64,000 nucleotides of DNA, from the NCBI GenBank assembly GCA_947501275.1, contig CANMVD010000001.1:806001-870000 (forward strand). The letters are read 5' to 3'. Shown here piece after piece: positions 37,749 through 48,486 of the stretch. Under the pieces are notes generated by a model. The model ran no database searches and was not told the DNA's origin. It was given only the letters and a program-made list of their open reading frames with translations. The stretch is from an uncultured Tateyamaria sp. Its GTDB lineage: Bacteria > Pseudomonadota > Alphaproteobacteria > Rhodobacterales > Rhodobacteraceae. A program made the position numbers and the translations under genes. Each line of letters starts with the position of its first letter. Positions within the stretch are counted from its first letter, which is position 1.

Positions 37749-40700
37749 CGGCGCTTAATGAAGCCAGCCGTCGCCAGCATGATGCCGCCCGTCCCGGGGT
37801 ATCGACTTGGCTGTCCGCCAACGCGGGGTCAGGCAAAACGCGCGTTTTGACAGACCGGGTAGCCCGGTTGTTGCTGGATGCAGTCGAACCGCAGCACATT
37901 CTTTGCCTGACATACACCAAGGCCGCCGCGTCGGAGATGCAAAACCGTCTTTTCCAGCGCTTGGGTGCTTGGGCAATGCTGGACGATGATGATCTAAGGC
38001 GTGCTCTGGAAGAGCTTGGGCTGGATCGCGTGCCCACCACCGTTGATTTGCAAGCTGCCCGGACACTGTTTGCACGCGCTATTGAAACTCCAGGTGGTTT
38101 GAAAATTCAGACAATCCACTCATTTTGTGCGTCTCTCTTGCGGAGATTTCCGCTTGAGGCAGGGGTGAGCCCGCAGTTCAAGGAAATTGAGGACAGAGCC
38201 GCCGATCTGCTACGGAATGAGCTATTGGACCGTATGGCTGACGGGGGTGATGCGCATTTGGTAACGGCACTTGCGCAGCAGTATTCAGGCGATGACATTC
38301 TGAAGTTAACCCGGCAAATAGTCTCTAACAAAGCGGATTTTGGCATTCATACAATGGACGACGCACTCATTGCCTTTGGGTTACCCCAAGGTCTGAGTGT
38401 CGACAGTCTGGTCCAGCAAACCTTTGTGCCGGGTAACCTGGAGCTCATACGAACGGCTGCCGTGGCTTTGTTGCAAGGCAGTGCGAATGACGTCAAGGCC
38501 GGTACCGCTTTGGAGCGTGTTCAGACGCTGGACATCACAGCCCTTCCCCATTTGTTCGACGCATTCTTGACCAAGGCTGGTACACGGAAAAAGTCTTTTC
38601 CAACCAAAGCCACAGCAGATCGCATGTCGGACACATTGCCTGCGTTGGCGGCTTTGGTTGAAAGAGTGGAGGACGCGCAAAATGCGCTGACGGGCCTCAA
38701 TGCGGCCGAGCGGACATTCCATCTGCACCGGTTTGCCCGCCAATTTCGTGCACTTTATACGCAGGCCAAACAGGATCGTGCGTGGCTGGATTTTGACGAT
38801 CTGATTCAAAAAGCGCGCGACCTGCTGAGTGATGTGCATGTCGCAGCGTGGGTGCTGTATCGGTTGGATGGCGGCATCGACCACATTCTGGTTGACGAAG
38901 CACAGGACACCAGCCCCACGCAATGGGATGTCATTCGCAAACTGGCCGAGGAATTCTCCAGCGGTGACGGTGCGCGTGCAGATGTGACAAGAACCATCTT
39001 TGTTGTCGGAGACAAAAAACAATCGATCTATTCGTTCCAGGGTGCTGACCCACGAGAGTTTGATCGGATGCAGGCAGAATTCGATACTAAACTGGCTGAA
39101 TCCGGGCAAACCTTGTTTGATCTCACACTGGATCATTCTTTCAGATCATCCCCGGCGATCCTCGAGCTGGTGGATCATGTTTTTAAGGAAGACGAAGCAG
39201 CGGGATTTGCGCCTGACGGATCACACATCGCCTTCCACAACGATATGCCAGGTCGTGTTGATCTTTGGCCGCTGGTTCCCAAACCCGAAGTGATTACGGA
39301 ACGGGATTGGTTTGATCCAGTTGACCGTCGCAGCCCAGAACATGAACAACGCACCTTGGCCCAAGCGATTGCCCGCCAGATAAAGGATATGGTGGACAGC
39401 GAAACACCGATCCCGGATGGCGATGGAATGCGACCGGTTCAACCGGGTGATTTCCTTATTTTAGTGCAGCGCAGATCCGGTGTGTTTTCCGAGATCATCC
39501 GCGCCTGCAAAAAATGTGATCTTCCCATCGCAGGGGCAGACCGCCTCAAAGTTGGTGCCGAAATTGCGGTAAAGGATCTCGGTGCTCTACTGTCTTTTCT
39601 CGCAACGCCGGAAGACAGCCTGTCGCTGGTGACGGCACTCCGCTCCCCGCTGTTTGGATGGACTGAGCAGGACATTTTCACGCTGACCCACCGTCGCAGT
39701 ACAGAATTCGTTTGGGAAACATTGCGCGGGCTGGATGAGCAACACCCTAAAACAGTCTCTGTTCTGAAGGATCTGCGGGCCAATATCGACTACTTGCGCC
39801 CCTATGATCTGATCGAACGGATGCTGACGCGTCATGGTGGGCGGAAACGACTGTTGGCGCGTCTTGGCAACGAAGCCGAAGATGGAATTGATGCACTTCT
39901 GTCTCAGGCGCTCGCCTACGAGCGCGGTTCAGTGCCTTCGCTCACCGGTTTTCTGACGTGGATGGAAACTGACGATCTCGAAATCAAACGGCAGATTGAC
40001 AGTGCATCCAACCAGATACGGGTGATGACCGTGCATGGCGCCAAGGGGTTGGAAGCCCCGATCGTTATCTTGCCCGACTGTGCCAAACGCACAATCCGGA
40101 TGACAGATGACATCGTCACGATCAACAGCACGCCGATGTGGCGTATGCCGTCCGGCCAACAACCTGACCTCATGCAAGAGGGGCTTGATACACTACGCGA
40201 TGCGCAACTTCAGGAGTCGCTGCGTCTACTGTATGTTGCTCTAACGCGGGCAGAAAAGTGGCTTATCGTTGCAGCTGCCGGAGAGTTGTCCAAGGATGGC
40301 AAAGACTGGTGGCAGCGCGTTGAAGCTGGAATGAAAACCGGTGGCGCATCGCAAATCAATACGCCAACGGGGAGCGGGCTCCGAATGGAGAACGGCAATT
40401 GGACGCTGTCGGCCAATGCCACCACAACAGAAGTAGGTGTAAAAGAATCGCCTCTTGCTGAAGTGTTTGACCGTCCAAGCCCCACGCCACCGCGCGCGAC
40501 CCAAACCATCTCTCCATCCGATCTGGGTGGCGCCAAGGCGTTGCCCGGTGATGGTCTTGCCGAGGACGAAGCGAAATCCTACGGCACCTTTGTCCACTTA
40601 TTGCTTGAGGAATTGCCGCTGAGTTCAGGTGACACCGTTCAAACGCGTTTGGAGCAATTGCGGGGCGGCAGTGATCTGTCACCTGAACTGACAGACGATG

Positions 40701-41092
40701 CGTGCGCAAGCGTTCTGCGCATTCTGAACACCCCTGCTTTGGCGCATATTTTTGCGCCCGATGCCCTTGCTGAAGTGCCCTTTGTCAGCACGCTGTCGGA
40801 TCAACCAATTCACGGCACAATCGACCGTTTGATTGTCACGCCAGAGCGTGTGGACATCATCGACTACAAGACCAATCGTGTTGTCCCTGAGACGCCGGAT
40901 GCATGCCCTGAAGGACTATTGCGGCAAATGGGGGCATATCGCGACGCAATAACCCAGATCTATCCGGATCGAGACGTTCATACATGGATCCTTTGGACCC
41001 AAGATGCGACGCTGATGGAGTTGCCGCACGATATCGTGACAGCCGCGCTTGAACGTGCGCAATATCTTGACGTTTCGGGACCGGCTTCTTAG
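37745..41092 (+). CDS. addA: AddA subunit, UvrD-type helicase and nuclease
   Basis: Superfamily-1 helicase/nuclease, 1115 residues. Walker [18 protein letters not shown] is at about residues 26-42, [11 protein letters not shown] follows (motif Ia), the DEAQDTSP Walker B is near 383, and motif VI is [17 protein letters not shown] near 825. The nuclease motif is GTIDRLIV...DYKTNR near 1024-1045. The start at 37745 overlaps addB; the frame extends upstream but only this start gives the family N-terminus. With AddB it resects breaks for RecA. trxA follows 41 bp later. Confidence 0.95.
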   Translation: MTALNEASRRQHDAARPGVSTWLSANAGSGKTRVLTDRVARLLLDAVEPQHILCLTYTKAAASEMQNRLFQRLGAWAMLDDDDLRRALEELGLDRVPTTVDLQAARTLFARAIETPGGLKIQTIHSFCASLLRRFPLEAGVSPQFKEIEDRAADLLRNELLDRMADGGDAHLVTALAQQYSGDDILKLTRQIVSNKADFGIHTMDDALIAFGLPQGLSVDSLVQQTFVPGNLELIRTAAVALLQGSANDVKAGTALERVQTLDITALPHLFDAFLTKAGTRKKSFPTKATADRMSDTLPALAALVERVEDAQNALTGLNAAERTFHLHRFARQFRALYTQAKQDRAWLDFDDLIQKARDLLSDVHVAAWVLYRLDGGIDHILVDEAQDTSPTQWDVIRKLAEEFSSGDGARADVTRTIFVVGDKKQSIYSFQGADPREFDRMQAEFDTKLAESGQTLFDLTLDHSFRSSPAILELVDHVFKEDEAAGFAPDGSHIAFHNDMPGRVDLWPLVPKPEVITERDWFDPVDRRSPEHEQRTLAQAIARQIKDMVDSETPIPDGDGMRPVQPGDFLILVQRRSGVFSEIIRACKKCDLPIAGADRLKVGAEIAVKDLGALLSFLATPEDSLSLVTALRSPLFGWTEQDIFTLTHRRSTEFVWETLRGLDEQHPKTVSVLKDLRANIDYLRPYDLIERMLTRHGGRKRLLARLGNEAEDGIDALLSQALAYERGSVPSLTGFLTWMETDDLEIKRQIDSASNQIRVMTVHGAKGLEAPIVILPDCAKRTIRMTDDIVTINSTPMWRMPSGQQPDLMQEGLDTLRDAQLQESLRLLYVALTRAEKWLIVAAAGELSKDGKDWWQRVEAGMKTGGASQINTPTGSGLRMENGNWTLSANATTTEVGVKESPLAEVFDRPSPTPPRATQTISPSDLGGAKALPGDGLAEDEAKSYGTFVHLLLEELPLSSGDTVQTRLEQLRGGSDLSPELTDDACASVLRILNTPALAHIFAPDALAEVPFVSTLSDQPIHGTIDRLIVTPERVDIIDYKTNRVVPETPDACPEGLLRQMGAYRDAITQIYPDRDVHTWILWTQDATLMELPHDIVTAALERAQYLDVSGPAS

Positions 41093-41133
41093 GTTCACCG
41101 CCTAACGCTTCATTCCGTTCAGGAGATATGAAC

Positions 41134-41454
41134 ATGGCAACCGTGGCCGTAACCGACGCAACCTTTGACGCCGAAGTCAAAAACTCCGAAGTTCCCGTAG
41201 TTGTGGACTTCTGGGCCGAGTGGTGTGGACCATGCAAACAGATCGGCCCGTCGCTCGAAGAGCTGTCAGCCGAGATGGACGGCAAAGTGAAAATCGTCAA
41301 AGTGAATGTGGACGAGAACCCGAATTCACCCGCTCAAATGGGCGTTCGCGGCATTCCAGCCTTGTTCATTTTCAAAGACGGTCAGGTGATTTCAATCCGC
41401 GCCGGAGCCGCACCCAAGGCGGCACTGCAAAGCTGGATCGAAGACTCAATCTAA
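41134..41454 (+). CDS. trxA: Thioredoxin 1
   Basis: Thiol-disulphide reductase of 106 residues. The active site Trp30-Cys31-Gly-Pro-Cys34 sits in the normal fold, with the cis-Pro segment [11 protein letters not shown] and the trailing [12 protein letters not shown]. The start MATVAVTD follows CAGGAGAT; the in-frame ATG 6 bp upstream is too close to that site. It ends with a strong terminator, closing the operon that begins far upstream with the PAS protein or tsaE. Confidence 0.97.
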   Translation: MATVAVTDATFDAEVKNSEVPVVVDFWAEWCGPCKQIGPSLEELSAEMDGKVKIVKVNVDENPNSPAQMGVRGIPALFIFKDGQVISIRAGAAPKAALQSWIEDSI

Positions 41455-41476
41455 GCTTTGGCTTCCCAAGACAACA

Positions 41477-41502
41477 AAGCCCCTTGCGAGGGGCTTTTTT
41501 TG
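41477..41502 (+). terminator. Terminator of trxA
   Basis: AAGCCCCT (41477-41484), TGCG loop, AGGGGCTT (41489-41496), followed by T residues. It lies 22 bp after the trxA stop and directly before the end of the convergent phosphotransferase gene. Confidence 0.92.
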
Positions 41503-41504
41503 TG

Positions 41505-42479
41505 TCATCTGCACGCGTTACGCGCCAAAAATATGATGCTGTCCAATCTGATCTTTTGCCGCCAACTTCGACGGTTCGCATCAAAAGGGATCAATCGCCA
41601 ATCGTTCAGTAGCTGCACAAATGGCACGAAGCGAACAGCTGGATCGTTTTTGTCTACCAAATCATATCCGGCAAAGAATGCATCAATGGTGGTTGTCGCC
41701 AGAACTTCGCCGGGCGCAACTTCGGAATCAGGCTGAAACAGCTCGGCATAGTCCATCAGTATACGGGCGATATCAAACCCGACGGGTGCTGTGGTTGGTG
41801 GTTTGAAATCCAGTCCTGTTTCTCCATCAGGTCCAAGTAGTATGTTCCGTAAATTGAAGTCGCCATGCTTGTCGGCTGAGATCGTTTGCCTGTCCTGCAC
41901 ATCTGCCGCACGACGTTCGATCAAGTCACAGCATTGCAGGAACAAATCAGGTTCCGGGACAAGCATCGTACCGCTTGTCAAATCATCCGCCAGACGCACT
42001 GCATGTTGCACCATGAATTTAGGTTGGTAGATGCGCTGCTCTGTTGCGCCGCTGGCATGGAACGCTGCCAGCCAAGCGCCTGTTCGCCGTAGCATCGGCC
42101 CGTGTGATCGCCCTTTTTCCAGATGATCATTCAACGTCTTGCCTTTGGCTTCTGTCATTACAACAAAGTTGCCGGTGTCATCGGCAAACAGCACGTTTGG
42201 TGCGTGCGCATATTCTCGGGACTTTAACCGCTGGTACGCTCCACGCAGCGCGACAACACCCTCTACAAGGTTTTCACCAGGAGGTGCTGAAAAAACCCGT
42301 TTCAAGATCAGATTCTTCGGCCCGCTAAGGCGAACGACAATGTGACTGCGTTTAGGTTCATCCTTTTGCCAGATCAATTTTGCACGAAACGCATTCGGGT
42401 CCAGTCCAAGCGATGGCGCGACTTTGGCCCACTCCGCCAATGCCTGTTTCACCCTTGGATCTGTTCGTCCCAACACCAT
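41505..42479 (-). CDS. APH-fold phosphotransferase family protein
   Basis: A 324-residue kinase-like protein of the aminoglycoside phosphotransferase superfamily. The catalytic loop is ADKHGDFNLRNILLG and the metal-binding part lies in GLDFKPPTTAPVGFDIARIL, with Lys and Glu candidates in the N-lobe (LILKRVFSAPPGEN). It is unrelated at family level to the AmgK gene 8 kb upstream and stands alone on the minus strand between trxA and hslV. No antibiotic-resistance role is implied; many such genes phosphorylate sugars or lipids. The substrate is unknown. Confidence 0.75.
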   Translation of the reverse strand: MVLGRTDPRVKQALAEWAKVAPSLGLDPNAFRAKLIWQKDEPKRSHIVVRLSGPKNLILKRVFSAPPGENLVEGVVALRGAYQRLKSREYAHAPNVLFADDTGNFVVMTEAKGKTLNDHLEKGRSHGPMLRRTGAWLAAFHASGATEQRIYQPKFMVQHAVRLADDLTSGTMLVPEPDLFLQCCDLIERRAADVQDRQTISADKHGDFNLRNILLGPDGETGLDFKPPTTAPVGFDIARILMDYAELFQPDSEVAPGEVLATTTIDAFFAGYDLVDKNDPAVRFVPFVQLLNDWRLIPFDANRRSWRQKIRLDSIIFLARNACR

Positions 42480-42509
42480 GGCCTTACATGATCACAGGCT
42501 TGCATCGGA

Positions 42510-42538
42510 TTGAAGCCATGGATGCAAAGGCGCATATA
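42510..42538 (+). promoter_or_regulatory. Possible promoter of hslV
   Basis: TTGAAG (42510-42515) and CATATA (42533-42538), 17 bp apart, lie about 30 bp before the hslV start. A heat-shock sigma-32 element (CTTGCAT at 42499) is nearby but too far from this -10 to form a good pair. Confidence 0.4.
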
Positions 42539-42566
42539 GTGCATCAACACGAATTGGAGACATCAC

Positions 42567-43124
42567 ATGGCAGACACCGAATTTCCCGGCTGGCACGGCA
42601 CCACAATCATTGGGGTAAAAAAGGGGGACGAGGTTGTCATTGCAGGCGATGGTCAAGTGTCCTTGGGTCAAACGGTGATCAAGGGGACAGCGCGCAAGGT
42701 CAGGCGCCTGTCTCCGGGTGGATTTGATGTAGTGGCAGGATTTGCCGGATCGACGGCAGATGCATTCACGCTGTTGGAACGCCTCGAAGCCAAGCTTGAG
42801 GCAACACCGGGTCAACTGGCACGGGCAAGTGTTGAACTGGCTAAAGATTGGCGAACGGACAAGTACCTACAGAAACTGGAAGCAATGCTGATCGTCACTG
42901 ATGGCAAGGAACTGTTGGTGATCACCGGTGCAGGTGACGTTCTGGAGCCTGAGCACAATGTTGCTGCTATCGGCTCTGGTGGAAATTTTGCCCTCGCGGC
43001 GGCGCGCGGCATGATTGACAGCGATAAAGATGCCGAAACCGTTGCACGCGATGCGATGGCTATTGCAGCTGATATTTGCGTTTACACCAACGGAAATCTC
43101 ACCGTGGAGAAAATCAGCAAATGA
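42567..43124 (+). CDS. hslV: ATP-dependent protease subunit HslV
   Basis: Peptidase subunit of the HslUV (ClpQY) protease, 185 residues. The proteasome-type active-site threonine pair is in WHGTTIIG, so an 11-residue leader before Thr must be removed for activity, unlike E. coli HslV where only Met precedes it. [13 protein letters not shown] and the C-terminal [12 protein letters not shown] are conserved. The gene is followed with a 4-bp overlap by an aldo/keto reductase rather than by hslU, which lies 1.65 kb further on. Confidence 0.96.
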   Translation: MADTEFPGWHGTTIIGVKKGDEVVIAGDGQVSLGQTVIKGTARKVRRLSPGGFDVVAGFAGSTADAFTLLERLEAKLEATPGQLARASVELAKDWRTDKYLQKLEAMLIVTDGKELLVITGAGDVLEPEHNVAAIGSGGNFALAAARGMIDSDKDAETVARDAMAIAADICVYTNGNLTVEKISK

Positions 43125-44161
43125 GTGGCATGACCTATACGCGCATGGGCAACAGTGGCCTTGTTGTCAGTCGCATGTGTTTTGGAACAATGACCTTTAA
43201 CCACGGATCGGAATGGATCCCCGGTGTTGCGAAAGTTGGGCGAACCGACGCCACAAAGATGGTGCACCACGCTCTAGATGCTGGCGTAAATTTTTTCGAT
43301 ACCGCTGATGGGTATTCTTCGGGCGAGTCCGAGGACATTCTTGGCAAAGCTCTTGGCAAACGGCGCAATGAAGCGGTTATTTGCACCAAACTTGGATTTC
43401 GCCAATCTGATCAGATTGGCGATGCAGGTCTGAACCGCAGCCACGTATTGAAGCAAGTAGAAGGCAGTCTGAACCGCCTCGGAACGGATCACATCGATCT
43501 GCTAGTGCTGCACAAAACCGACTTTACGACGCCAATGGAAGAAACCTTGGCGGCCCTGCAAACCGCAGTAGAGCACGGGAAAGTGCGTTACATTGGCGTA
43601 TCCAACTGGCCGGCTTGGCAAGTTGCCCGCGCCACACAGTATCAAAAAGACCACCGTATGACACCGTTTGTCGCTGGTCAGTACCTGTACAACGCGGTTG
43701 CGCGGGACATCGAACAGGATGTTCTGCCAATGATGTCTGAAATGAGCGCAGGCCTTATGGCATGGTCCCCGTTAGCGGGCGGGCTGTTGTCCGGAAAGTA
43801 TGATCCTGCAGATCTTGAGTCAGGTGACGGCCGTTTGAGCGAAGGCGGCGATTTCCTTGGAATTGATACTGATACCGCACGTAAAATGGTTGAGACTTTG
43901 GATGAAATTGCAAAGTCCCATGAAACACATCCCGCGACCGTCGCATTGTCGTGGTTGCTTGCTCAGCATCGCACCCACAGCGTTATCTTCGGTGCCTCGA
44001 AGATGAGCCATTTAGACGCGGCATTAGCAGCTCCAGAACTCATTCTCAGCGACGACGAAATTTCTCGGCTCACCATCATCGCACCGCCAGGAAAGAGATA
44101 TCCACATTGGTTCGACACAATGATGACCGATGAGATCAATACCAAGATCCTAGGCGCATGA
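43121..44161 (+). CDS. Aldo/keto reductase
   Basis: A 346-residue NADPH-dependent oxidoreductase of the AKR superfamily. [21 protein letters not shown] carries the catalytic Asp/Tyr, and Lys and His follow in ICTKLGF and LLVLHKTD. The NADPH phosphate-binding end is [15 protein letters not shown]. The start [14 protein letters not shown] was chosen because it overlaps the hslV stop (ATGA) and matches AKR N-termini. It interrupts the hslV-hslU pair, and its transcript ends at a strong hairpin just after the stop. Confidence 0.9.
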   Translation: MSGMTYTRMGNSGLVVSRMCFGTMTFNHGSEWIPGVAKVGRTDATKMVHHALDAGVNFFDTADGYSSGESEDILGKALGKRRNEAVICTKLGFRQSDQIGDAGLNRSHVLKQVEGSLNRLGTDHIDLLVLHKTDFTTPMEETLAALQTAVEHGKVRYIGVSNWPAWQVARATQYQKDHRMTPFVAGQYLYNAVARDIEQDVLPMMSEMSAGLMAWSPLAGGLLSGKYDPADLESGDGRLSEGGDFLGIDTDTARKMVETLDEIAKSHETHPATVALSWLLAQHRTHSVIFGASKMSHLDAALAAPELILSDDEISRLTIIAPPGKRYPHWFDTMMTDEINTKILGA

Positions 44162-44191
44162 AAAAGGCCGCTGAGAGACAGCGGCCTTTTT
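44161..44191. terminator. Bidirectional terminator between the aldo/keto reductase and DM13 genes
   Basis: AAAAAGGCCGCTG (44161-44173), AGAGA loop, CAGCGGCCTTTTT (44179-44191): a perfect 13-bp stem with A and T flanks, so it can end transcripts from both convergent genes. Confidence 0.9.
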
Positions 44192-44213
44192 ACATCTTTG
44201 CAGAATGATGTGA

Positions 44214-44609
44214 TCAGTTCAATTTAGCGACGCCCAAGGGCACGTTGAACTTTTCGCACCAGATCCAGACTTCGTTGTATTTGGACGCGTCGATCCCCGC
44301 AGGCACATCGAAGGTCTGCTTGCCTGAATTGGCTTTCAGCAGACCCATCAACGTGTCTTTGTCATATCCGTTTTGGCCCAGCGCCACTTTGGGGTCCGGC
44401 GCTCCGTCGAACCAGAAATCATCCAGCAGGATCACTTGGCTTTTGCCATTGGCAGTTACAACTTCGGCGCGCCCCTTTGTGACATGGTTGCTTGCCCCGG
44501 TGAATTCACCAATTCGGCCATGACCGCCAGCCAGTGCCGGAAGGGAGGGCAGGACGGTGGATGCGAGAAGGGTGGCTGACCCGAGAAGGAATGTACGACG
44601 GTTGGTCAT
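44214..44609 (-). CDS. Tat-exported DM13 domain protein
   Basis: A 131-residue periplasmic protein with a twin-arginine signal (NRRTFLLGSATLLAST, residues about 3-18, ending in PALAGG). The remainder is a DM13 domain, recognised by FTGASNHVTKGRAEV, the WFDGAPDPKVALGQ segment, FDVPAGIDASKYNEVWIWC and the closing FNVPLGVAKL. The single conserved cysteine is suspected of redox or cofactor binding in this family. The start is the ATG before NRRTF with a GGAGAG site. It lies head-to-head with hslU and tail-to-tail with the aldo/keto reductase. Confidence 0.88.
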   Translation of the reverse strand: MTNRRTFLLGSATLLASTVLPSLPALAGGHGRIGEFTGASNHVTKGRAEVVTANGKSQVILLDDFWFDGAPDPKVALGQNGYDKDTLMGLLKANSGKQTFDVPAGIDASKYNEVWIWCEKFNVPLGVAKLN

Positions 44610-44778
44610 GATGCTCTCCATGTGCGTGTGACAAGGGCAAGTTACGCGTTTGGTGCGACAAAAGAACCTGCCCTCGCGCGCACGTGAATTGAAGGCATTG
44701 AATCGTGTCAGTTTGGTTGCGTTTTCGCTGAATTCGCATAGGTAACATCGACGGATTGTAACAAAAGCGGCGCCCAAA

Positions 44779-46086
44779 GTGACAGATTTAACTCCTCGCG
44801 AAATCGTTTCCGAACTCGACCGATTCATTATTGGCCAGAATGACGCCAAGCGGGCGGTCGCTGTGGCCCTGCGCAATCGCTGGCGGCGCAAACAACTAAA
44901 CGACGACCTGCGCGATGAGGTTTACCCCAAGAATATCCTGATGATTGGGCCGACCGGTGTCGGGAAAACAGAAATCAGCCGCCGTTTGGCGAAGCTGGCG
45001 CGCGCCCCGTTCCTCAAGGTTGAAGCAACGAAGTTCACCGAAGTAGGCTATGTCGGGCGTGACGTGGAGCAGATCATTCGCGATTTGGTGGATGCCGCTA
45101 TTGCCCAAACACGTGAACTGATGCGCGAAGACGTCAAGGCCAACGCCCGCGCTGCGGCCGAAGAGCGTGTGATCGAGGCTATCGCTGGAACCGATGCCCG
45201 TGACGCCACGCGCGAAATGTTTCGCAAAAAACTCAAGTCAGGAGAGTTGGACGATACAGTGATCGAGCTTGATGTTGCCGACACATCCAGCCCATTTCCG
45301 ATGATGGATATACCCGGGCAACCAGGCGGCGGGGCAGGGATGATGAACCTCGGGGATCTGTTTGGCAAAGCCATGGGTGGGCGCACCACCCGCAAGAAAA
45401 TGACAGTAGCCCAGAGCTATGATGTGCTGATCGGAGAAGAAGCTGACAAGTTGCTGGATGATGAGTCGGTGAACAAGACAGCACTGGATGCCGTTCAGGA
45501 AAATGGAATCGTCTTTCTGGATGAAATCGACAAGGTCTGCGCGCGCTCGGATGCGCGCGGCGGCGATGTCAGCCGCGAAGGTGTGCAGCGGGATTTGTTG
45601 CCCCTGATCGAAGGAACGACAGTCAGCACAAAACATGGCCCTGTTAAAACGGACCATATCCTTTTCATCGCGTCTGGTGCATTTCACATCGCCAAACCGT
45701 CGGACTTGCTGCCTGAACTACAGGGCCGCTTGCCCATCCGGGTCGAACTGCGCGCGCTTACCGAGGACGACTTCGTTCGCATTCTGACCGAAACCGACAA
45801 CGCTCTTACGCTGCAGTATACAGCATTGATGGCGACAGAAGAAGTTGTCGTCACTTTTGAGCCTGACGGGATCCGCGCCTTGGCTGAAATCGCGGCAGGT
45901 GTGAACCAGAGCGTTGAAAACATTGGTGCGCGAAGACTTTATACTGTGATGGAACGGGTGTTCGAAGAATTGTCCTTTACTGCCCCAGATCGCAGTGGTG
46001 ACGAAGTTGTTGTGAACGCAGACTTTGTTCAGTCGCATCTCGGCGAATTAGCGCAGTCCACGGATCTAAGCCGCTACGTGCTCTAG
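44779..46086 (+). CDS. hslU: HslU ATPase of the HslUV protease
   Basis: AAA+ unfoldase, 435 residues, that feeds HslV. It has a GTG start giving [20 protein letters not shown]. Walker [17 protein letters not shown] is near residue 57, and the intermediate domain runs from about 110 to 240. Walker [35 protein letters not shown] follows, then the sensor and C-terminal [16 protein letters not shown] pattern. The C-terminus DLSRYVL inserts into HslV. It has an independent upstream region because it is separated from hslV by two genes, one of them on the other strand. Confidence 0.97.
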   Translation: MTDLTPREIVSELDRFIIGQNDAKRAVAVALRNRWRRKQLNDDLRDEVYPKNILMIGPTGVGKTEISRRLAKLARAPFLKVEATKFTEVGYVGRDVEQIIRDLVDAAIAQTRELMREDVKANARAAAEERVIEAIAGTDARDATREMFRKKLKSGELDDTVIELDVADTSSPFPMMDIPGQPGGGAGMMNLGDLFGKAMGGRTTRKKMTVAQSYDVLIGEEADKLLDDESVNKTALDAVQENGIVFLDEIDKVCARSDARGGDVSREGVQRDLLPLIEGTTVSTKHGPVKTDHILFIASGAFHIAKPSDLLPELQGRLPIRVELRALTEDDFVRILTETDNALTLQYTALMATEEVVVTFEPDGIRALAEIAAGVNQSVENIGARRLYTVMERVFEELSFTAPDRSGDEVVVNADFVQSHLGELAQSTDLSRYVL

Positions 46087-46138
46087 CCTGCGCGGTTTAT
46101 TTGGCTTAGGCCAAATATATAAACCGATATTGGGACAT

Positions 46139-47242
46139 ATGATGCGCTGGTGTATGGTTTCCCTGATCTTGTTGCTTGCGGCCTGTAGTGACCGGACTGC
46201 GGCGCCGATACGGCCCGATGCGCTGAGTGTCGGGATCAACCGGGATATTTTTGTCGGGACATCGCGTGCTATCAACACCCAAGGCGAATATGGAATCGGG
46301 CGCGCGTCGTCGCTGAGTTTGTTACAGGCAACGGTTTCAATTCCACCCGACCGAAGCATCGGGACAGTTTCAGACGGTTTTGAAAAACCCAAGCCAGAAC
46401 GTGACTTTGTGCTTGCCCGAATGACCGAGTATGAGGGCGCTTCCAGATTTGCGGCGTCTCTAAAAAAGGACATCGCTGCCAAGTCAGACGCACAACAGGA
46501 AGTGACGGTCTTTGTGCACGGCTTCAACAACAGTTTTTCGGATGCTATTTTCAGGATGGCACAGCTTGGCCATGATCTAGAATTGCCGGGTGCCCAGGTC
46601 AGTTATGCATGGCCCAGCCGGGGAAACCCTCTTGGGTATGAATATGATCGCGACAGTGCATTGTTTGCCCGTGACGGGTTGGCAGAGCTTTTGCAGATCG
46701 TAAAGTCGGCGGGACGGCCAAACATCATCCTCGTTGCTCACTCGATGGGCAGCGCCTTGGTTATGGAAACTCTGCGCCAGTTGGAAATTGCGCAACCCGG
46801 TTGGGTCGGCGAAAATATCCAGGGGATCATTTTGATGTCGCCTGATATCAACGTCGATGTGTTTCGAAGCCAGTTTCGGTATCTTAAAACTGTGCCAGAC
46901 CCGTTTGTTGTGTTCGTCAGTCGAAAAGATGCCGTTTTGCGTTTGTCTTCTCGATTGCGCGGCGAGAAAAACCAACTGGGCAACATCGAAAACGCAAACG
47001 ACGTGTCTGACCTGCCCATCACAATTGTTGACGTCACAGCGTTTTCAGATCGCAAATCGGGCAACCATTTCATCGCTGGTGGCTCACCCGCCCTGATACA
47101 ATTGCTGCGCAGATCCGAGGACTTGGATCGCGAGTTTTTGCGTGGAAGAAATGGAAATACGGTTGTCGTTCCGGGTCAGCGTAGGATCGTGCGACGAGTA
47201 ACAGAAATTGACCTCGTCCCCTTGCCAAGCGAATCCCGATAG
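46139..47242 (+). CDS. Alpha/beta hydrolase lipoprotein (DUF900)
   Basis: A 367-residue lipoprotein with signal MMRWCMVSLILLLAAC (lipid-modified Cys16). The hydrolase core has VFVHGFNNSFSDAIFRMAQL (oxyanion region), the nucleophile elbow VAHSMGSALVME with Ser, and a later Asp in SPDINVD. A distal His in GNHFIAGG completes a plausible triad. It matches the DUF900 group of esterase-like proteins. The substrate is unknown. Its last base is the first base of the MFS start codon region (1-bp overlap), so the two are coupled. Confidence 0.86.
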   Translation: MMRWCMVSLILLLAACSDRTAAPIRPDALSVGINRDIFVGTSRAINTQGEYGIGRASSLSLLQATVSIPPDRSIGTVSDGFEKPKPERDFVLARMTEYEGASRFAASLKKDIAAKSDAQQEVTVFVHGFNNSFSDAIFRMAQLGHDLELPGAQVSYAWPSRGNPLGYEYDRDSALFARDGLAELLQIVKSAGRPNIILVAHSMGSALVMETLRQLEIAQPGWVGENIQGIILMSPDINVDVFRSQFRYLKTVPDPFVVFVSRKDAVLRLSSRLRGEKNQLGNIENANDVSDLPITIVDVTAFSDRKSGNHFIAGGSPALIQLLRRSEDLDREFLRGRNGNTVVVPGQRRIVRRVTEIDLVPLPSESR

Positions 47243-48486
47243 TGACGTCAAAAACCGTAACCACTTCGGAACTGTCTTTCTTCGTCAAAAATGCTCGATG
47301 GCTGTCCGCCGGAGCTCTTTTGACCTTCCTGTCTTCCTTCGGACAGACCTTTTTCATCTCAATCTTTGCCGCCAAAATCCAGTCCGACTTTGCTCTTAGC
47401 CATGGTGATTGGGGTCTCATCTACTTGGTTGGCACAACGGCTTCGGCCGCTGTGATGATTTGGGCCGGTGGACTGACCGACCGTTGGCGGACGCGATCAC
47501 TCGGGGCAGGGGTTTTGGCGTTACTGGCAGTTTCCTGCATTGCCATGGCACTGAACCCATACGCTGTTTTGCTTCCAGTCATCATCTTTGCACTGCGCTT
47601 GACTGGTCAGGGTATGACCAGCCACATCGCAATTGTCGCGATGTCACGATGGTTCGTTGCAACACGCGGCCGGGCCTTGTCAGTCGCAACGCTTGGTTTT
47701 TCAATTGGCGAGGCGTTCTTGCCGCTGGCGTTTGTCGCGTTGATGACGGTTTTGGACTGGAGAGTTTTGTGGGTGGTCGCAGCCGCGGCTGCGTTCACAG
47801 GCATTCCGTTGCTCATGGGCTTGCTAAAGTCAGAACGCACCCCGCAATCCATGGCACATGAAAACCAAAGTGTCGGCATGGGCTCAAGGCATTGGACTCG
47901 CACCGAGGCCCTCAGACATCCCTTGTTCTGGTCAATGGCACCCGCGCTTGGCGGCCTGTCTGCGTTCGGAACAGCGTTCTTTTTTCAACAAGCCTACTAT
48001 GCGGACTCAAATGGGTGGACGCATGTGTCATTGGTCGCACTGTTTCCTGTCTACACCGTAGTCGGGATTGGCGCGATGATCCTGTCGGGTTTGGCTTTGG
48101 ACCGGTTCGGAACGGCGCGACTTATGCCATTTTATCAGTTGCCAATGGTTGTCGCGTTTTTCATTTTTGCGACTGCAGGGTCACTATGGGCTGTTGCGCT
48201 TGGTCTGTGTTTCTTTGCCGTGTGTTCCGGCGCAAACTCAACTTTGCCAAATGCGTTCTGGGCGGAGTTTTACGGGACGCGTCACATTGGGGCGATCAAA
48301 GCCATGGCAGCCGCTGTCATGGTTCTTGGGTCAGCTATTGGGCCCGGACTCACAGGCAAGCTGATAGATTTACAAATCGATCTGAACACGCAGTACATAG
48401 GTGTTGCTGTGTATTTTCTGGGTGCAGCGGCATTGATGTGGTTTGGCATCCAGCGCGCGCGCCAGACGCTACCGGCTTTTGCGTAA
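47242..48486 (+). CDS. MFS transporter
   Basis: A 414-residue major facilitator transporter with about 12 hydrophobic segments. The loop motif between helices 2 and 3 is GGLTDRWRTRSLGAG, a version of the GxLaDrxGrkxxl pattern, and helix 5 carries FSIGEAFLPLA. A GTG start overlaps the preceding stop. The 3' end overlaps the convergent Smr gene by 18 bp. Nothing in sequence or context defines the substrate. Confidence 0.85.
   Translation: MTSKTVTTSELSFFVKNARWLSAGALLTFLSSFGQTFFISIFAAKIQSDFALSHGDWGLIYLVGTTASAAVMIWAGGLTDRWRTRSLGAGVLALLAVSCIAMALNPYAVLLPVIIFALRLTGQGMTSHIAIVAMSRWFVATRGRALSVATLGFSIGEAFLPLAFVALMTVLDWRVLWVVAAAAAFTGIPLLMGLLKSERTPQSMAHENQSVGMGSRHWTRTEALRHPLFWSMAPALGGLSAFGTAFFFQQAYYADSNGWTHVSLVALFPVYTVVGIGAMILSGLALDRFGTARLMPFYQLPMVVAFFIFATAGSLWAVALGLCFFAVCSGANSTLPNAFWAEFYGTRHIGAIKAMAAAVMVLGSAIGPGLTGKLIDLQIDLNTQYIGVAVYFLGAAALMWFGIQRARQTLPAFA

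Noticed and set aside
41505-42479. Aminoglycoside resistance gene
   Set aside because: Only the general kinase fold is seen; no subgroup motif or mobile context supports resistance.
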